Assembly: GCF_000312425.1 (NCBI RefSeq)
Contig: NZ_HE997181.1
Coordinates: 2,799,675 to 2,863,674, forward strand
Origin: Reyranella massiliensis 521
Lineage (GTDB): Bacteria; Pseudomonadota; Alphaproteobacteria; Reyranellales; Reyranellaceae
Direction: 5' to 3'
Length of the DNA stretch: 64,000 bases
The position numbers and the translations under genes were made by a program. Numbering within the stretch: the first letter of the stretch is position 1; each line of letters starts with the position of its first letter. Positions 54,202 to 62,093 of this stretch are shown piece by piece. The notes below the pieces were generated by a model that was not told the origin of the DNA, made no database searches, and worked only from the letters and a program-made list of their open reading frames with translations.

Positions 54202-54411
54202 ATGAACGACAATAATGACCAGAACAGCTCATCGCGAGACGACTTAACCCAAGAAGGCTTGCCGCAGGATGAGCCGATTCAGAAAATAAGAATGGCCTAC
54301 TCGGCTCCCGTTCTGATGGCGTGGGGAACCTTGCGGGACGTCACTCAATCCGTAGGCAGTTCGGGCCGCCGCGACGGCGGCCGAGGCCAGCAGCGCCGGA
54401 CCCGCTGGTAG
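54202..54411 (+). CDS. Lasso-peptide-like (RiPP) precursor
   Basis: 69 residues. The leader has the lasso consensus Y-x2-P-x-L-x3-G-x5-T as YSAPVLMAWGTLRDVT (Y33, P36, L38, G42, T48). With T48 at -2, the core would be S50-W69, and its ninth residue is D58 (SVGSSGRRD), the correct spacing for a nine-residue macrolactam ring. The tail is Gly/Arg-rich (GGRGQQRRTRW). GGGGCGAG precedes the ATG. No lasso cyclase (asparagine-synthetase-like) or B1/B2 protein is in the window, so the maturation genes would have to lie elsewhere. Confidence 0.65.
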   Translation: MNDNNDQNSSSRDDLTQEGLPQDEPIQKIRMAYSAPVLMAWGTLRDVTQSVGSSGRRDGGRGQQRRTRW

Positions 54412-54490
54412 GACGGCCGGCCGGGCGCTCTCGGCATTGGCTCCACCGGATACTCCCCCGACACCCCCACGCCGGCCTGCAAGGGCGGTC

Positions 54491-56671
54491 CTAGCGACAC
54501 CGAACGGTAACGTTGAAATCCCGGCCGCTCGTCCCGCCCCGCCCCGCGGCGGTCAGCAGGCCATTGGCGACCCTGCCCGACATCTGCGCAACGAAGCGCT
54601 GATTCACGTGCGTTTGCTGGCCAATACCCTCGTAGGTCAAAAACACGTTGCCGGCCGCGTCGATGCGGCCGCTGACGACGTTGCGCTTGGTGGCATCGGC
54701 CTGGGACACCCAGCCGTCGCTGATCTCGCCGTTGCGGATGGTCATGCTGGCGTACCAGCAGCTCGGGGGGAATCCCTGGTACGCGGCACGGCACCATTGC
54801 GACCGATAGGTGCCTTCGCATTGTCGCCCCGAGGCGGCCGGTGCTGCTGCGGATGGCGATGCCGGCGGCGCTGCCGGCCCCGAAGCGGGCGGTGCGACGG
54901 CAGGTGCGGCTGCGGCCAGGGCGAGCTTTTTCTGCTCTTCGTCATAGCGCGCGAGGGCGGTTGCCGCCTCGCGCTGCAACGTCGCTTGCTGGTCGTGCGT
55001 GAGGTATCCCGTCGCGGCCTGGCCGGCCTTCTTCTGCCACGCCGCGATCATCTCGCGCGAGCGGACGCCGAAGACGCCGTCGGTGCCGCCGGTCGAGAAG
55101 CCCAGCGACGTGAGCGCGACCTGAAGACGCTGGCGGTCCGAATGGCTGAGCCGCAACGCCGTCTCGGCGGCCTCGGCCCCCTTGCGATCGGCTTCCTCGG
55201 CGCGTAGCCGTGCCGCGGCTTCCTCCCGGGCCTTCGCATCGGCTTCGGCATCGGGCTTTGCTTTGGCCGCGGCGTCGGCCGCAGCCTGCGCCTCGGCCTG
55301 GCGTCTGGCATCGGCAGCCGCCTTCTGCCGAGCCGCCTCTTCCGCCGCCGCCTTCTCGCGAAGTTCCTGTTCGATGCGCGTCCGGAGTGCAGCCTCCTCG
55401 TCGGCCTTGCGGCGCGCTTCCGCCTCCGCCCGCAGACGTGCCGCCTCCTCCTGTGCCGTGCGCTGCTCTCGGCGCGCCCGCTCCAGTTCTTCCTGCGCCT
55501 GGTCTGCCATCGGAGACGGCGATGCCGACGATGGCGGCGGCCTCGTCGAAGGCGGCACGCCGGAGCCCAGCGCGAACCAGCCACCCGCTGCGACAAGCAG
55601 CAGAGCGGCGGCGGCGGCGGCGGCGGCGATCTTCATGCCAGCGTGCGCGCCACGCGGCGACGTGGAAGGCGTCCCGGCGAGCGGCGACGATGCAAGCGAT
55701 GGCGATGCAGGGGACTTGGCCGCCATCACTACCGTCGCCGGCGCTGCGGCACCGCCGCTGCCTGTCAGGAGCACCCGCCATGCCGCCACGGATTGCGGCC
55801 GGCCGGCGGCTCGGACGACGAGGGCGGCGTCGATTCCGGCGAGCAGCGCCTTCGGAAAGGCACGCCCCGAGCCCGCCAGCGGCACAAGCTCGTCGTCTAC
55901 CATGCGGTCGATGGCGTTCAGCGGAGGCTCGCCGGTGAGGGCGTGATAGAGCGTGGCGGCCAGGCTGTAGATGTCTGTCCACGCGCCCTGCGGCGCGGAG
56001 GTGAACTGCTCGACCGGCGCATAGCCCGGCGTGAACACTGCCGTCATGGCCTGCGTGCGGCCGGCAATGGCAACTCGCGAGGCACCGAAATCGATCAGCG
56101 TCGGCTGCCCCTTGGCATCGAGCAAGATGTTCGCCGGCTTGATGTCGCGATGCAGGAAGCCCGCGGCGTGAACCTGCTCCAGGCCATCGAGCAACGGCGC
56201 AAGGATGCGGTCGATCTCTGCAGCATCGAGCGGGCCGGCGCGAGCGATACGCTCGTGCAGCGTCTCGCCGTCGACCAGCTCCATCACCAGATAGGCCGTG
56301 CCATTGGCCTGGAGATAGTCGTGGACCTTCACGATGCCGGGCGCGCGATGCAGCGCGGCCAGGGTGCGGCCCTCGGACACGAAGCGCTCCAGCCCCCAGG
56401 CCAGATCCTCGGCGGCGCTGCGCGAGCGCGGCACGACGGTGACGCCGTCCTTGCGCACGGCCAGCGCGGTGGGCAGGTATTCCTTGATCGCCACCTCGCG
56501 CCCCAGCTCGGTGTCGACGGCGCGATAGGTGATGCCGAAGCCGCCCTGCCCCAACACCGCGACGACGCGGTATCGGCCTATGGTCTGGCCGGGTTGGAGT
56601 GTCACAAAGTCGACGTCCGGTAAGTCGACGTCCGGTCGAGAGCGTCCGTCGTCGTCAACGCTTTCAGCCAT
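54491..56671 (-). CDS. Membrane Ser/Thr protein kinase with peptidoglycan-binding domain
   Basis: 726 residues. Hanks-type kinase 33-290: GQGGFGITY loop, K63 in VAIKEY, D176 in LHRDIKPANILL, DFG at 194-196. One transmembrane helix at about 347-369 follows, then a long Ala/Glu/Arg coiled coil (388-515), a PG-binding-1-like domain (517-580, LQVALTSLGFSTGGTDGVFG) and a beta-rich C-terminal domain with cysteines. The outside part likely senses the cell wall and the kinase signals inside. The ATG at 56671 follows CGGAGG. It is convergent with the lasso-like gene. Confidence 0.85.
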   Translation of the reverse strand: MAESVDDDGRSRPDVDLPDVDFVTLQPGQTIGRYRVVAVLGQGGFGITYRAVDTELGREVAIKEYLPTALAVRKDGVTVVPRSRSAAEDLAWGLERFVSEGRTLAALHRAPGIVKVHDYLQANGTAYLVMELVDGETLHERIARAGPLDAAEIDRILAPLLDGLEQVHAAGFLHRDIKPANILLDAKGQPTLIDFGASRVAIAGRTQAMTAVFTPGYAPVEQFTSAPQGAWTDIYSLAATLYHALTGEPPLNAIDRMVDDELVPLAGSGRAFPKALLAGIDAALVVRAAGRPQSVAAWRVLLTGSGGAAAPATVVMAAKSPASPSLASSPLAGTPSTSPRGAHAGMKIAAAAAAAALLLVAAGGWFALGSGVPPSTRPPPSSASPSPMADQAQEELERARREQRTAQEEAARLRAEAEARRKADEEAALRTRIEQELREKAAAEEAARQKAAADARRQAEAQAAADAAAKAKPDAEADAKAREEAAARLRAEEADRKGAEAAETALRLSHSDRQRLQVALTSLGFSTGGTDGVFGVRSREMIAAWQKKAGQAATGYLTHDQQATLQREAATALARYDEEQKKLALAAAAPAVAPPASGPAAPPASPSAAAPAASGRQCEGTYRSQWCRAAYQGFPPSCWYASMTIRNGEISDGWVSQADATKRNVVSGRIDAAGNVFLTYEGIGQQTHVNQRFVAQMSGRVANGLLTAAGRGGTSGRDFNVTVRCR

Positions 56672-56851
56672 GAACGAACGCCTCCGAGGCGCGTGCATGC
56701 TCCCACAGTCGGGCAAGACGCCTAGCCGACTTCAGGATGAAACCGGCATGGTTCGGAGTCGAGTGGAGATGGCCGACCTAGGGCCGGCTCCGTGCCGGCC
56801 CGACATCACACCGCCGTGAGGGCGAGGTTCGCAGCGACCGCAGGATCGGCG

Positions 56852-57070
56852 TCAACAGGCGGGGCCCAGCATGCACCATCTTGGGTACCGGAAGGCGTCG
56901 CGCGAACCTTCGCCTGACGGTCTCGATGGGGCCGCAAGATCTGCAGTACGTCGTTCTCGAACGTACATCTCATGCGTCACCAGCGGCGCCATCACCCCGC
57001 AGGCCACCTTCGGCCCCATTGGGGTTGTCGTACCCGGCCAGCCTCGCGGCAGGTCGATGGGTACATCCAT
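56852..57070 (-). CDS. Small protein of unknown function (weakly supported)
   Basis: 72 residues, MDVPIDLPRGWPGTTTPMGP at the start. The ATG at 57070 is preceded by GAGAGGGAGGTTGCG, a strong ribosome site; otherwise nothing indicates a gene. Possibly a decayed or short coding unit. Confidence 0.3.
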   Translation of the reverse strand: MDVPIDLPRGWPGTTTPMGPKVACGVMAPLVTHEMYVRERRTADLAAPSRPSGEGSRDAFRYPRWCMLGPAC

Positions 57071-57407
57071 CGCAACCTCCCTCTCACTCTTTTTGCGATG
57101 CCCTCCTCTCCAGGAAGCCAGATCGCGGCCCCTCTTGGGCGAAGGGCATTGGACCGGGAAGAAAAGCAGCGTGTGAGTCGCGATATCACTTCGCGCGACG
57201 ATCGCGCACTCGGGGATTAGAAACCCGCGCCGAGCGTGGTCGGATATCTACTTGGTCGCGCAAGTACCCGACAGGGCTGCAAGCAAGCTGTGGGGGTGGG
57301 CTCCGGAGCCGCGACGTGGCTACACGGAAGCGCTTTCGATATAAACTCCATGCCGATGACCCAGAACGGCAAGTCGGTCTGCAGGACAAGGATCACGTCG
57401 CCCAGCA
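57071..57407. other. Intergenic stretch without a supported gene
   Basis: Short overlapping frames only. It holds the upstream region of the SGNH hydrolase and possibly its missing 5' end. Confidence 0.45.
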
Positions 57408-58289
57408 ATGTCAGTACATTTTATTCACGATGACCTTCTGGGCCATGTCCCGAACCCCGGCTTCAGCGGCCCCGGGTTTGGTGGGTCATTTCACACGATC
57501 GATGCCAACGGGCTTCGATTCAATGGCGAGAGACCGGATTCGAGCGAGGGGTCAATACTCACCGTAGGCGATTCCTTCACCTACGGGGACGAGGTGTGCG
57601 ACGAGGAATCCTGGCCCGCCCAGTTGCAGAGGCTGACTGGCCGCCACGTGCTCAACGGCGGCGTGACCGGCTACGGCTTCGACCAGATCGTGCTGCGCGC
57701 CGAGCAGCTCGTGGCCGCGTACAATCCGTCCGTCATCATCGTGAGCTTCATCGCCGACGACATACTGCGCACGGAGATGAGCCGGATGTGGTGGCGCAAC
57801 AAGCCGTGGTTTGCGATCGAGGGCGATCAACTGGTCCTCAAGGGCGTTCCGGTGCCCAATCGGGCCAGGCTGCCACCCGATATCCAACGGCGGATGGACC
57901 GGATTCTGGTCGACCTCTCGCCGACGCTGCAGCATCTGGTCGGTTACCATAAGCGGGTGCACCGCGCCGGCTTCGGGTTGGAAATCGCCCAGCAGCTCGT
58001 CAGGCGACTCGCGAAAATGCAGTCGGACCACAACGTCAAGATCGTCGTGATGGCGCAGTACCCTCCTCACACATGGGTCTACAAGGCCTTCGCAAAGGAC
58101 CAGCGCCGCCTCGCGCAGGCGGTTCTCGATTGCGCGACGGCCAGCGGGCTTGCCATCGTCGATACCTTCCGCCGGCTCAGCACCGAGCCGAAGCCGCAGG
58201 ACTTCTACGCCGCCACGCACATGAACGTGCGGGGCAACCTGATGATCGCCAGCCTGCTCGCGGCCACGTTGCCGGGCCTGCTCAAATAG
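57408..58289 (+). CDS. SGNH/GDSL-type hydrolase
   Basis: 293 residues. GDSFTYGDE supplies nucleophile S56, GGVTGYGFDQ the block II glycine, and FYAATHMNVRGN the late D/H region (here AATH in place of the usual DxxH). The N-terminal FSGPGFGGSFHTIDANGLR is typical of the family but begins close to the start, so some N-terminal sequence may be missing. No ribosome site is obvious at 57408. Likely an esterase or acetyl-transfer/removal enzyme for polysaccharide. Confidence 0.75.
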   Translation: MSVHFIHDDLLGHVPNPGFSGPGFGGSFHTIDANGLRFNGERPDSSEGSILTVGDSFTYGDEVCDEESWPAQLQRLTGRHVLNGGVTGYGFDQIVLRAEQLVAAYNPSVIIVSFIADDILRTEMSRMWWRNKPWFAIEGDQLVLKGVPVPNRARLPPDIQRRMDRILVDLSPTLQHLVGYHKRVHRAGFGLEIAQQLVRRLAKMQSDHNVKIVVMAQYPPHTWVYKAFAKDQRRLAQAVLDCATASGLAIVDTFRRLSTEPKPQDFYAATHMNVRGNLMIASLLAATLPGLLK

Positions 58290-58304
58290 CGGCTGCGGCT
58301 ACAG

Positions 58305-58511
58305 TTACGTCTTGGGCGCCGTGAGCGACGCCAGTAACAGGCCGATGGCGCCGCCACCGAGAAACCCGGCCACCATGATCAAGTAACGATCGAAGGTAGT
58401 GCCATAGTAGGCAAACTCGAACACGGCATAGATCGCCGGTATCATTCCCAGAAACGCGCCCACGATTGCCCAGCGGTGATTTCGAGGCTGACTACGCCAC
58501 TTCCCCCTCAT
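58305..58511 (-). CDS. Small membrane protein
   Basis: 68 residues with two hydrophobic segments (AIVGAFLGMIPAIYAVF and YLIMVAGFLGGGAIGLLLA). CAGGGGAG precedes the ATG at 58511. It is convergent with the SGNH gene. No family recognised. Confidence 0.6.
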   Translation of the reverse strand: MRGKWRSQPRNHRWAIVGAFLGMIPAIYAVFEFAYYGTTFDRYLIMVAGFLGGGAIGLLLASLTAPKT

Positions 58512-58568
58512 GCGATTCTCCCCTGTCGACGAACGGGCCTCGGGGCCTCTACCTGACGTCGAGATCCC

Positions 58569-58844
58569 TCAGAACGCTCCCCCGGCGACGACGTCGAACC
58601 GCGACCGCAGCTCTTCGATCGTAGGGACACGGTCGGCCTCGAGTTCGGGATACTCCTTTTCGAGTTCATGCCGGTCGAATTCGTCGAGATGCAGATCGGC
58701 GACACTGTGATCGGTCTCGAGTGCGGTGAGCGCATTGTGGAGATGGAATATCTGCCAGCGGGCCGGCTTCTCGTGACGTGCTGCTTCCAGCTTGGCCAGC
58801 CGGTCGCCGAAGCGTTCAAAGACCTTCTTCCGATCGTCGGACAT
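58569..58844 (-). CDS. Small acidic helical protein of unknown function
   Basis: 91 residues, rich in Glu, Asp, Arg and Leu (MSDDRKKVFERFGDRLAKLE; DEFDRHELEKEYPELEADRV). GGGAGGGCACG precedes the ATG. Cytoplasmic by composition; function unknown. Upstream of the gene at 58305-58511 on the same strand, 57 bases apart. Confidence 0.6.
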   Translation of the reverse strand: MSDDRKKVFERFGDRLAKLEAARHEKPARWQIFHLHNALTALETDHSVADLHLDEFDRHELEKEYPELEADRVPTIEELRSRFDVVAGGAF

Positions 58845-59064
58845 CGTGCCCTCCCGTCATTCGCGCTGTCGCCGGTTTCTGGTCGCAAGGCTCTCACGTC
58901 CGAAGTTCCCTCGCAATGCACCCTGCCGACGGCGCTCCGGGACCGACCGGGAGCCGCTGGTTTGTCCACAAAGGGCGGGCGAGCCGACATGACGCGGCCC
59001 CCTATTCGTGCCAACGTTGGAGCAAGAGACATCCAGATCTCGCCAGACCAGCGTGGAGGAAACG

Positions 59065-59184
59065 ATGCGACAAGAGTTTCTTTCCTGGTTGCGTATTCTC
59101 GCGATGGCCAGCGCGGTTTTCGTCATGATCGGATTGCTCATCACAGCCGGTCGCCCGGTGCTGGAGCTCGTGGCGCTCCGATAG
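59065..59184 (+). CDS. Very small membrane protein (39 residues)
   Basis: MRQEFLSWLRILAMASAVFV then a continuing hydrophobic helix (MIGLLITA) and a short tail. The ATG at 59065 follows GTGGAGGAAACG, a very good ribosome site. One transmembrane helix. Such small membrane proteins are often missed by annotation. Confidence 0.55.
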   Translation: MRQEFLSWLRILAMASAVFVMIGLLITAGRPVLELVALR

Positions 59185-59227
59185 GCAGCCCGAGGGGCCG
59201 CGCGAACGCAGCAACCGAACGGCGCGC

Positions 59228-59962
59228 CTAGCCGAGGTAAAGCTCGAGAGGACGATCGAAGCCCTTCAGTTCATAGGGCTTGGCGATCCTGTCCCGCAGG
59301 TCGTCGCCCACGCGCTGACACACCGCTGCGGTCACCAGGATCTCGCCGGAGGCGGCGACCGACTGGGCACGCGAAGCCGTATTCACAACCGTCCCGATGG
59401 CGGTCAGGTCTCGGTGCGTGCGGCCGAACTCCCCGAAACTGAGCTCGCCGCAATGAATGCCGATCCCGACGCCGACCTCGACCCCGGCGTCGCCCGTCAG
59501 TTCGGCAAACTCCGCCTTCCTCGCCGCGCATCGACGCTGGATGTCGCGCGCCGCCAGCAACGCCTGCCGCGCATGATTTTCCTGCCGGATCGGGAAGTTG
59601 AATACGGCCATCACCGCGTCGCCGATGGTCTTGTTGAGCAGGCCATCGTACTCCCAGATGGCGCCGGCGCATTCGTCGTAGAAGATGTCGAGCAGGTCGC
59701 CCATCGCCGTCGCCGACAGCGACTGCGACAGACTCGTGTAAGCCCGGACGTCGGCGAACAGGATCGTGGCGTCGATCGTGATCTTGGTCGCCTTCATCAC
59801 GCGCTTGAACATCAGTTCGCAGAAAGTGCAGGTGTTGGGGTTCATGCGGCTCGGACGCAGGCCAACAACACGGAACGGCACCGACAGCGCGCCGCGGAGC
59901 GGGATCGGCACATGCATCTGCTGCCAGCATCCCTTGCAGATCAGCGATTGTTGCCGCGCCAT
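59228..59962 (-). CDS. Class III adenylate/guanylate cyclase with paired CxxC motifs
   Basis: 244 residues. The N-terminus has C9-x2-C12 and C45-x2-C48, which may form a zinc-ribbon-like unit. The cyclase domain follows (60-240): metal D71 in LFADVRAYTS, D115 in KTIGDAVMAV, the GIHCGELSFGEFG strand, and VNTASRAQ with the transition-state Asn and Arg. It makes cAMP or cGMP; the substrate-selecting residues were not resolved. The ATG at 59962 follows AAAGAGAG. Redox or metal sensing by the CxxC pairs is inference. Confidence 0.83.
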   Translation of the reverse strand: MARQQSLICKGCWQQMHVPIPLRGALSVPFRVVGLRPSRMNPNTCTFCELMFKRVMKATKITIDATILFADVRAYTSLSQSLSATAMGDLLDIFYDECAGAIWEYDGLLNKTIGDAVMAVFNFPIRQENHARQALLAARDIQRRCAARKAEFAELTGDAGVEVGVGIGIHCGELSFGEFGRTHRDLTAIGTVVNTASRAQSVAASGEILVTAAVCQRVGDDLRDRIAKPYELKGFDRPLELYLG

Positions 59963-60298
59963 ATACCGCTCTCTTTGTTCGCTCGGAGACGCCCGGCAAT
60001 CCTGCGCGCGGCCCTTGCCGGTTTCAAAGGGAGAATCGGCTCCCAGCCCGCAACATAGGATGTGATGCCCGGAGAGGATGCCGCCAGGCTGTTGATTCCA
60101 TGCATGATTCGGATGGCCCCAAGGTCTTGCCGAAAGACCGAAGTCGGGCAGCCGGCGACCGGCATCTGTTGCCCGGAAGTCACTCCGTCCGGAAACCTGT
60201 CGGCGCAGTCGACTGATCACTGGCCGCAAAGCCGCTTCGAGCGTCATATGGATGATAGAGCAGTGGCCCGTGGGGGACCCTGCCTTTGAGGTGATGTT
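59963..60298. other. Intergenic region between divergent cyclase and ACP genes
   Basis: About 336 bases with promoters for both flanking genes expected. Short open frames exist on both strands but none has a ribosome site or coding logic. No clear operator was seen. Confidence 0.45.
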
Positions 60299-60607
60299 GT
60301 GAACGACATTGCTGCAGAGGTCCGGGACATCATCGTCCTGCACCTTGGAGTTGCCGAAGCGCAGATTACCGACGACGCGTCTTTCAAGGACACGCTTGGC
60401 GCCGACAGTCTCGACCTGGTCGAGATCGTCATGACCTGCGAGGAACGGTTCGACATCGAAATCCCGACCAAGGTAGCGAGCACCTTCGTCACGGTGGGTG
60501 ACGCCGTCGGCCACATCCGTTCTCGCCTTGCCGAGCCCGCTGTTCGCTCGGAAAGGGCCCCGATGCGTCGGCCGCACTTTTCCTTCGGGCAGTCGAACTT
60601 CCGCTGA
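60299..60607 (+). CDS. Acyl carrier protein
   Basis: 102 residues, GTG start with GAGGTGATG upstream. S37 in GADSLDLVE is the phosphopantetheine site, followed by CEERFDIEIP, the normal helix III region. The last 20 residues are basic and unusual for an ACP. It stands apart from fatty-acid synthesis genes, so it is probably a specialised or secondary ACP; its partner enzyme is not here. Confidence 0.88.
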   Translation: MNDIAAEVRDIIVLHLGVAEAQITDDASFKDTLGADSLDLVEIVMTCEERFDIEIPTKVASTFVTVGDAVGHIRSRLAEPAVRSERAPMRRPHFSFGQSNFR

Positions 60608-60678
60608 TCGAGGCCGAGCTCGAAGGCGGCCGGAATTTGGTGCCGATCCCTTCGACCGAGACACGATAAGATGGTGGG

Positions 60679-62040
60679 ATGATCGAGTCGGCACGGCAAC
60701 GGATTCTCAACGACCGCCCCGAGCGTCCGGGGGAGTATGTCCTCTACTGGATGCAGCAGTCCCAGCGTGAGCGCTTCAATCCCGCGCTCGAAACGGCGGT
60801 CGGGTGCGCCAATCGCCTCGGCCTGCCGGTCCTTGTCGGCTTCGGCTTGACCGACGGCTATCCGGAAGCCAATGCGCGGCACTATGCCTTCATGCTCGAC
60901 GGCCTCGCCGACGTCGGCACGGCCTTGGCACGGCGCGGCATCGGCTTTGCCGTGCTGCGCGGCTCTCCCGAGGCCGTGGCCATCGAGCTGGCGCGCAAGG
61001 CAGCGCTCGTCGTCTGCGACCGCGGCTATCTTCGCCATCAGAAGGCGTGGCGCGCGGCCCTGGCCGAGGCCGCTGCCTGCCAGGTGATCCAGATCGAAGG
61101 CGATGCCGTCGTGCCGGTCGATCTCGCTTCGGCCAAGCAGGAGATCGGCGCCCGCACGCTGCGCCCCAAGATTCTCAAGCTCCGGGACGAGTTCGTCCGG
61201 CCGTTGCCGCGCACCCCGGTCAAGGTAAAGGCGGAGACGCCTGCCCTGCCCAAGGCGCTCGACCTGTCCGACACCGGCCGCCTGCTCGCCAGACTCGACA
61301 TCGACCGCAGTGTTCCGCCGGTCGACCGTTTCAAGGGAGGGGCCGTCGAGGCCTCCCGGCGGCTGCGGGCCTTCGTCCGCGGCGGGCTCGCGGGCTATGC
61401 TGCCGGACGCAGCGAACCTGCGCGGGAGCAGGTGTCCTTCCTCAGCGCCTATCTGCATTTCGGGCAGATCAGCCCCGTCGAGATCGCCCTCGAAGTGAGC
61501 GAGGCCGAAGTCGACCGGCCCGACGCGGCCGCCTATCTCGAAGAACTGATCGTGCGGCGCGAACTCGCCATCAATTTCGTCGAACGCGAACCGCGCTACG
61601 ACAGCTATGCCTGCCTGCCCGAATGGGCACGCCATACGCTCCGCGCCCACGAAACCGATCGCCGCCCTTACGTTTATGGCGCCACGCAGCTTACGGCGGC
61701 CGAGACGCACGATCCCTACTGGAACGCCGCGATGCGCGAGATGGTCTTCACCGGCTACATGCACAACTACATGCGCATGTATTGGGGCAAGAAGATTCTG
61801 GAATGGTCGTCGACGCCGGAGAAGGCGTTTGCAACGGCGCTGGCCCTGAACAACCGCTACTTCCTGTGCGGCCGCGACCCGAATTCCTACGCTGGCGTCG
61901 CCTGGTGCTTCGGCCTGCACGACCGGCCGTGGCCGGAACGGCCGATCTTCGGCAAGGTACGCTCGATGATGGCCTCGGGCCTCGAACGCAAGTTCGACAT
62001 CGACGCCTATGTGAAGCGCGTGGCGCGCCTCACCTCCTGA
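60679..62040 (+). CDS. phr: Class II CPD photolyase
   Basis: Repairs cyclobutane pyrimidine dimers with blue light and FADH-. 453 residues: N-terminal antenna-type domain (MIESARQRILNDRPERPGEY; VLYWMQQSQR), then the class II signatures LHFGQISPVEIAL and NYMRMYWGKKILEWS, and NRYFLCGRDPNSYAGVAWCF near the end. All residues typical of an active enzyme appear present by pattern. It follows the ACP gene by 71 bases. Confidence 0.92.
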   Translation: MIESARQRILNDRPERPGEYVLYWMQQSQRERFNPALETAVGCANRLGLPVLVGFGLTDGYPEANARHYAFMLDGLADVGTALARRGIGFAVLRGSPEAVAIELARKAALVVCDRGYLRHQKAWRAALAEAAACQVIQIEGDAVVPVDLASAKQEIGARTLRPKILKLRDEFVRPLPRTPVKVKAETPALPKALDLSDTGRLLARLDIDRSVPPVDRFKGGAVEASRRLRAFVRGGLAGYAAGRSEPAREQVSFLSAYLHFGQISPVEIALEVSEAEVDRPDAAAYLEELIVRRELAINFVEREPRYDSYACLPEWARHTLRAHETDRRPYVYGATQLTAAETHDPYWNAAMREMVFTGYMHNYMRMYWGKKILEWSSTPEKAFATALALNNRYFLCGRDPNSYAGVAWCFGLHDRPWPERPIFGKVRSMMASGLERKFDIDAYVKRVARLTS

Positions 62041-62050
62041 CGGCACGACC

Positions 62051-62078
62051 GCAGCGCGGCGAGTCTTCGCCGCGCTGC
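62051..62078. terminator. Hairpin between convergent genes
   Basis: GCAGCGCGGCGA (62051-62062), loop GTCT, TCGCCGCGCTGC (62067-62078): twelve perfect pairs between phr and the Ldh gene; no T-run. Confidence 0.55.
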
Positions 62079-62093
62079 TGCGCGCCGCCGATG

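Noticed and set aside
38719..54411. Integrative element with attachment repeats at the tRNA-Glu
   Set aside because: No integrase or recombinase gene and no second copy of the tRNA 3' end were found in the window, so only an island-like character is claimed.
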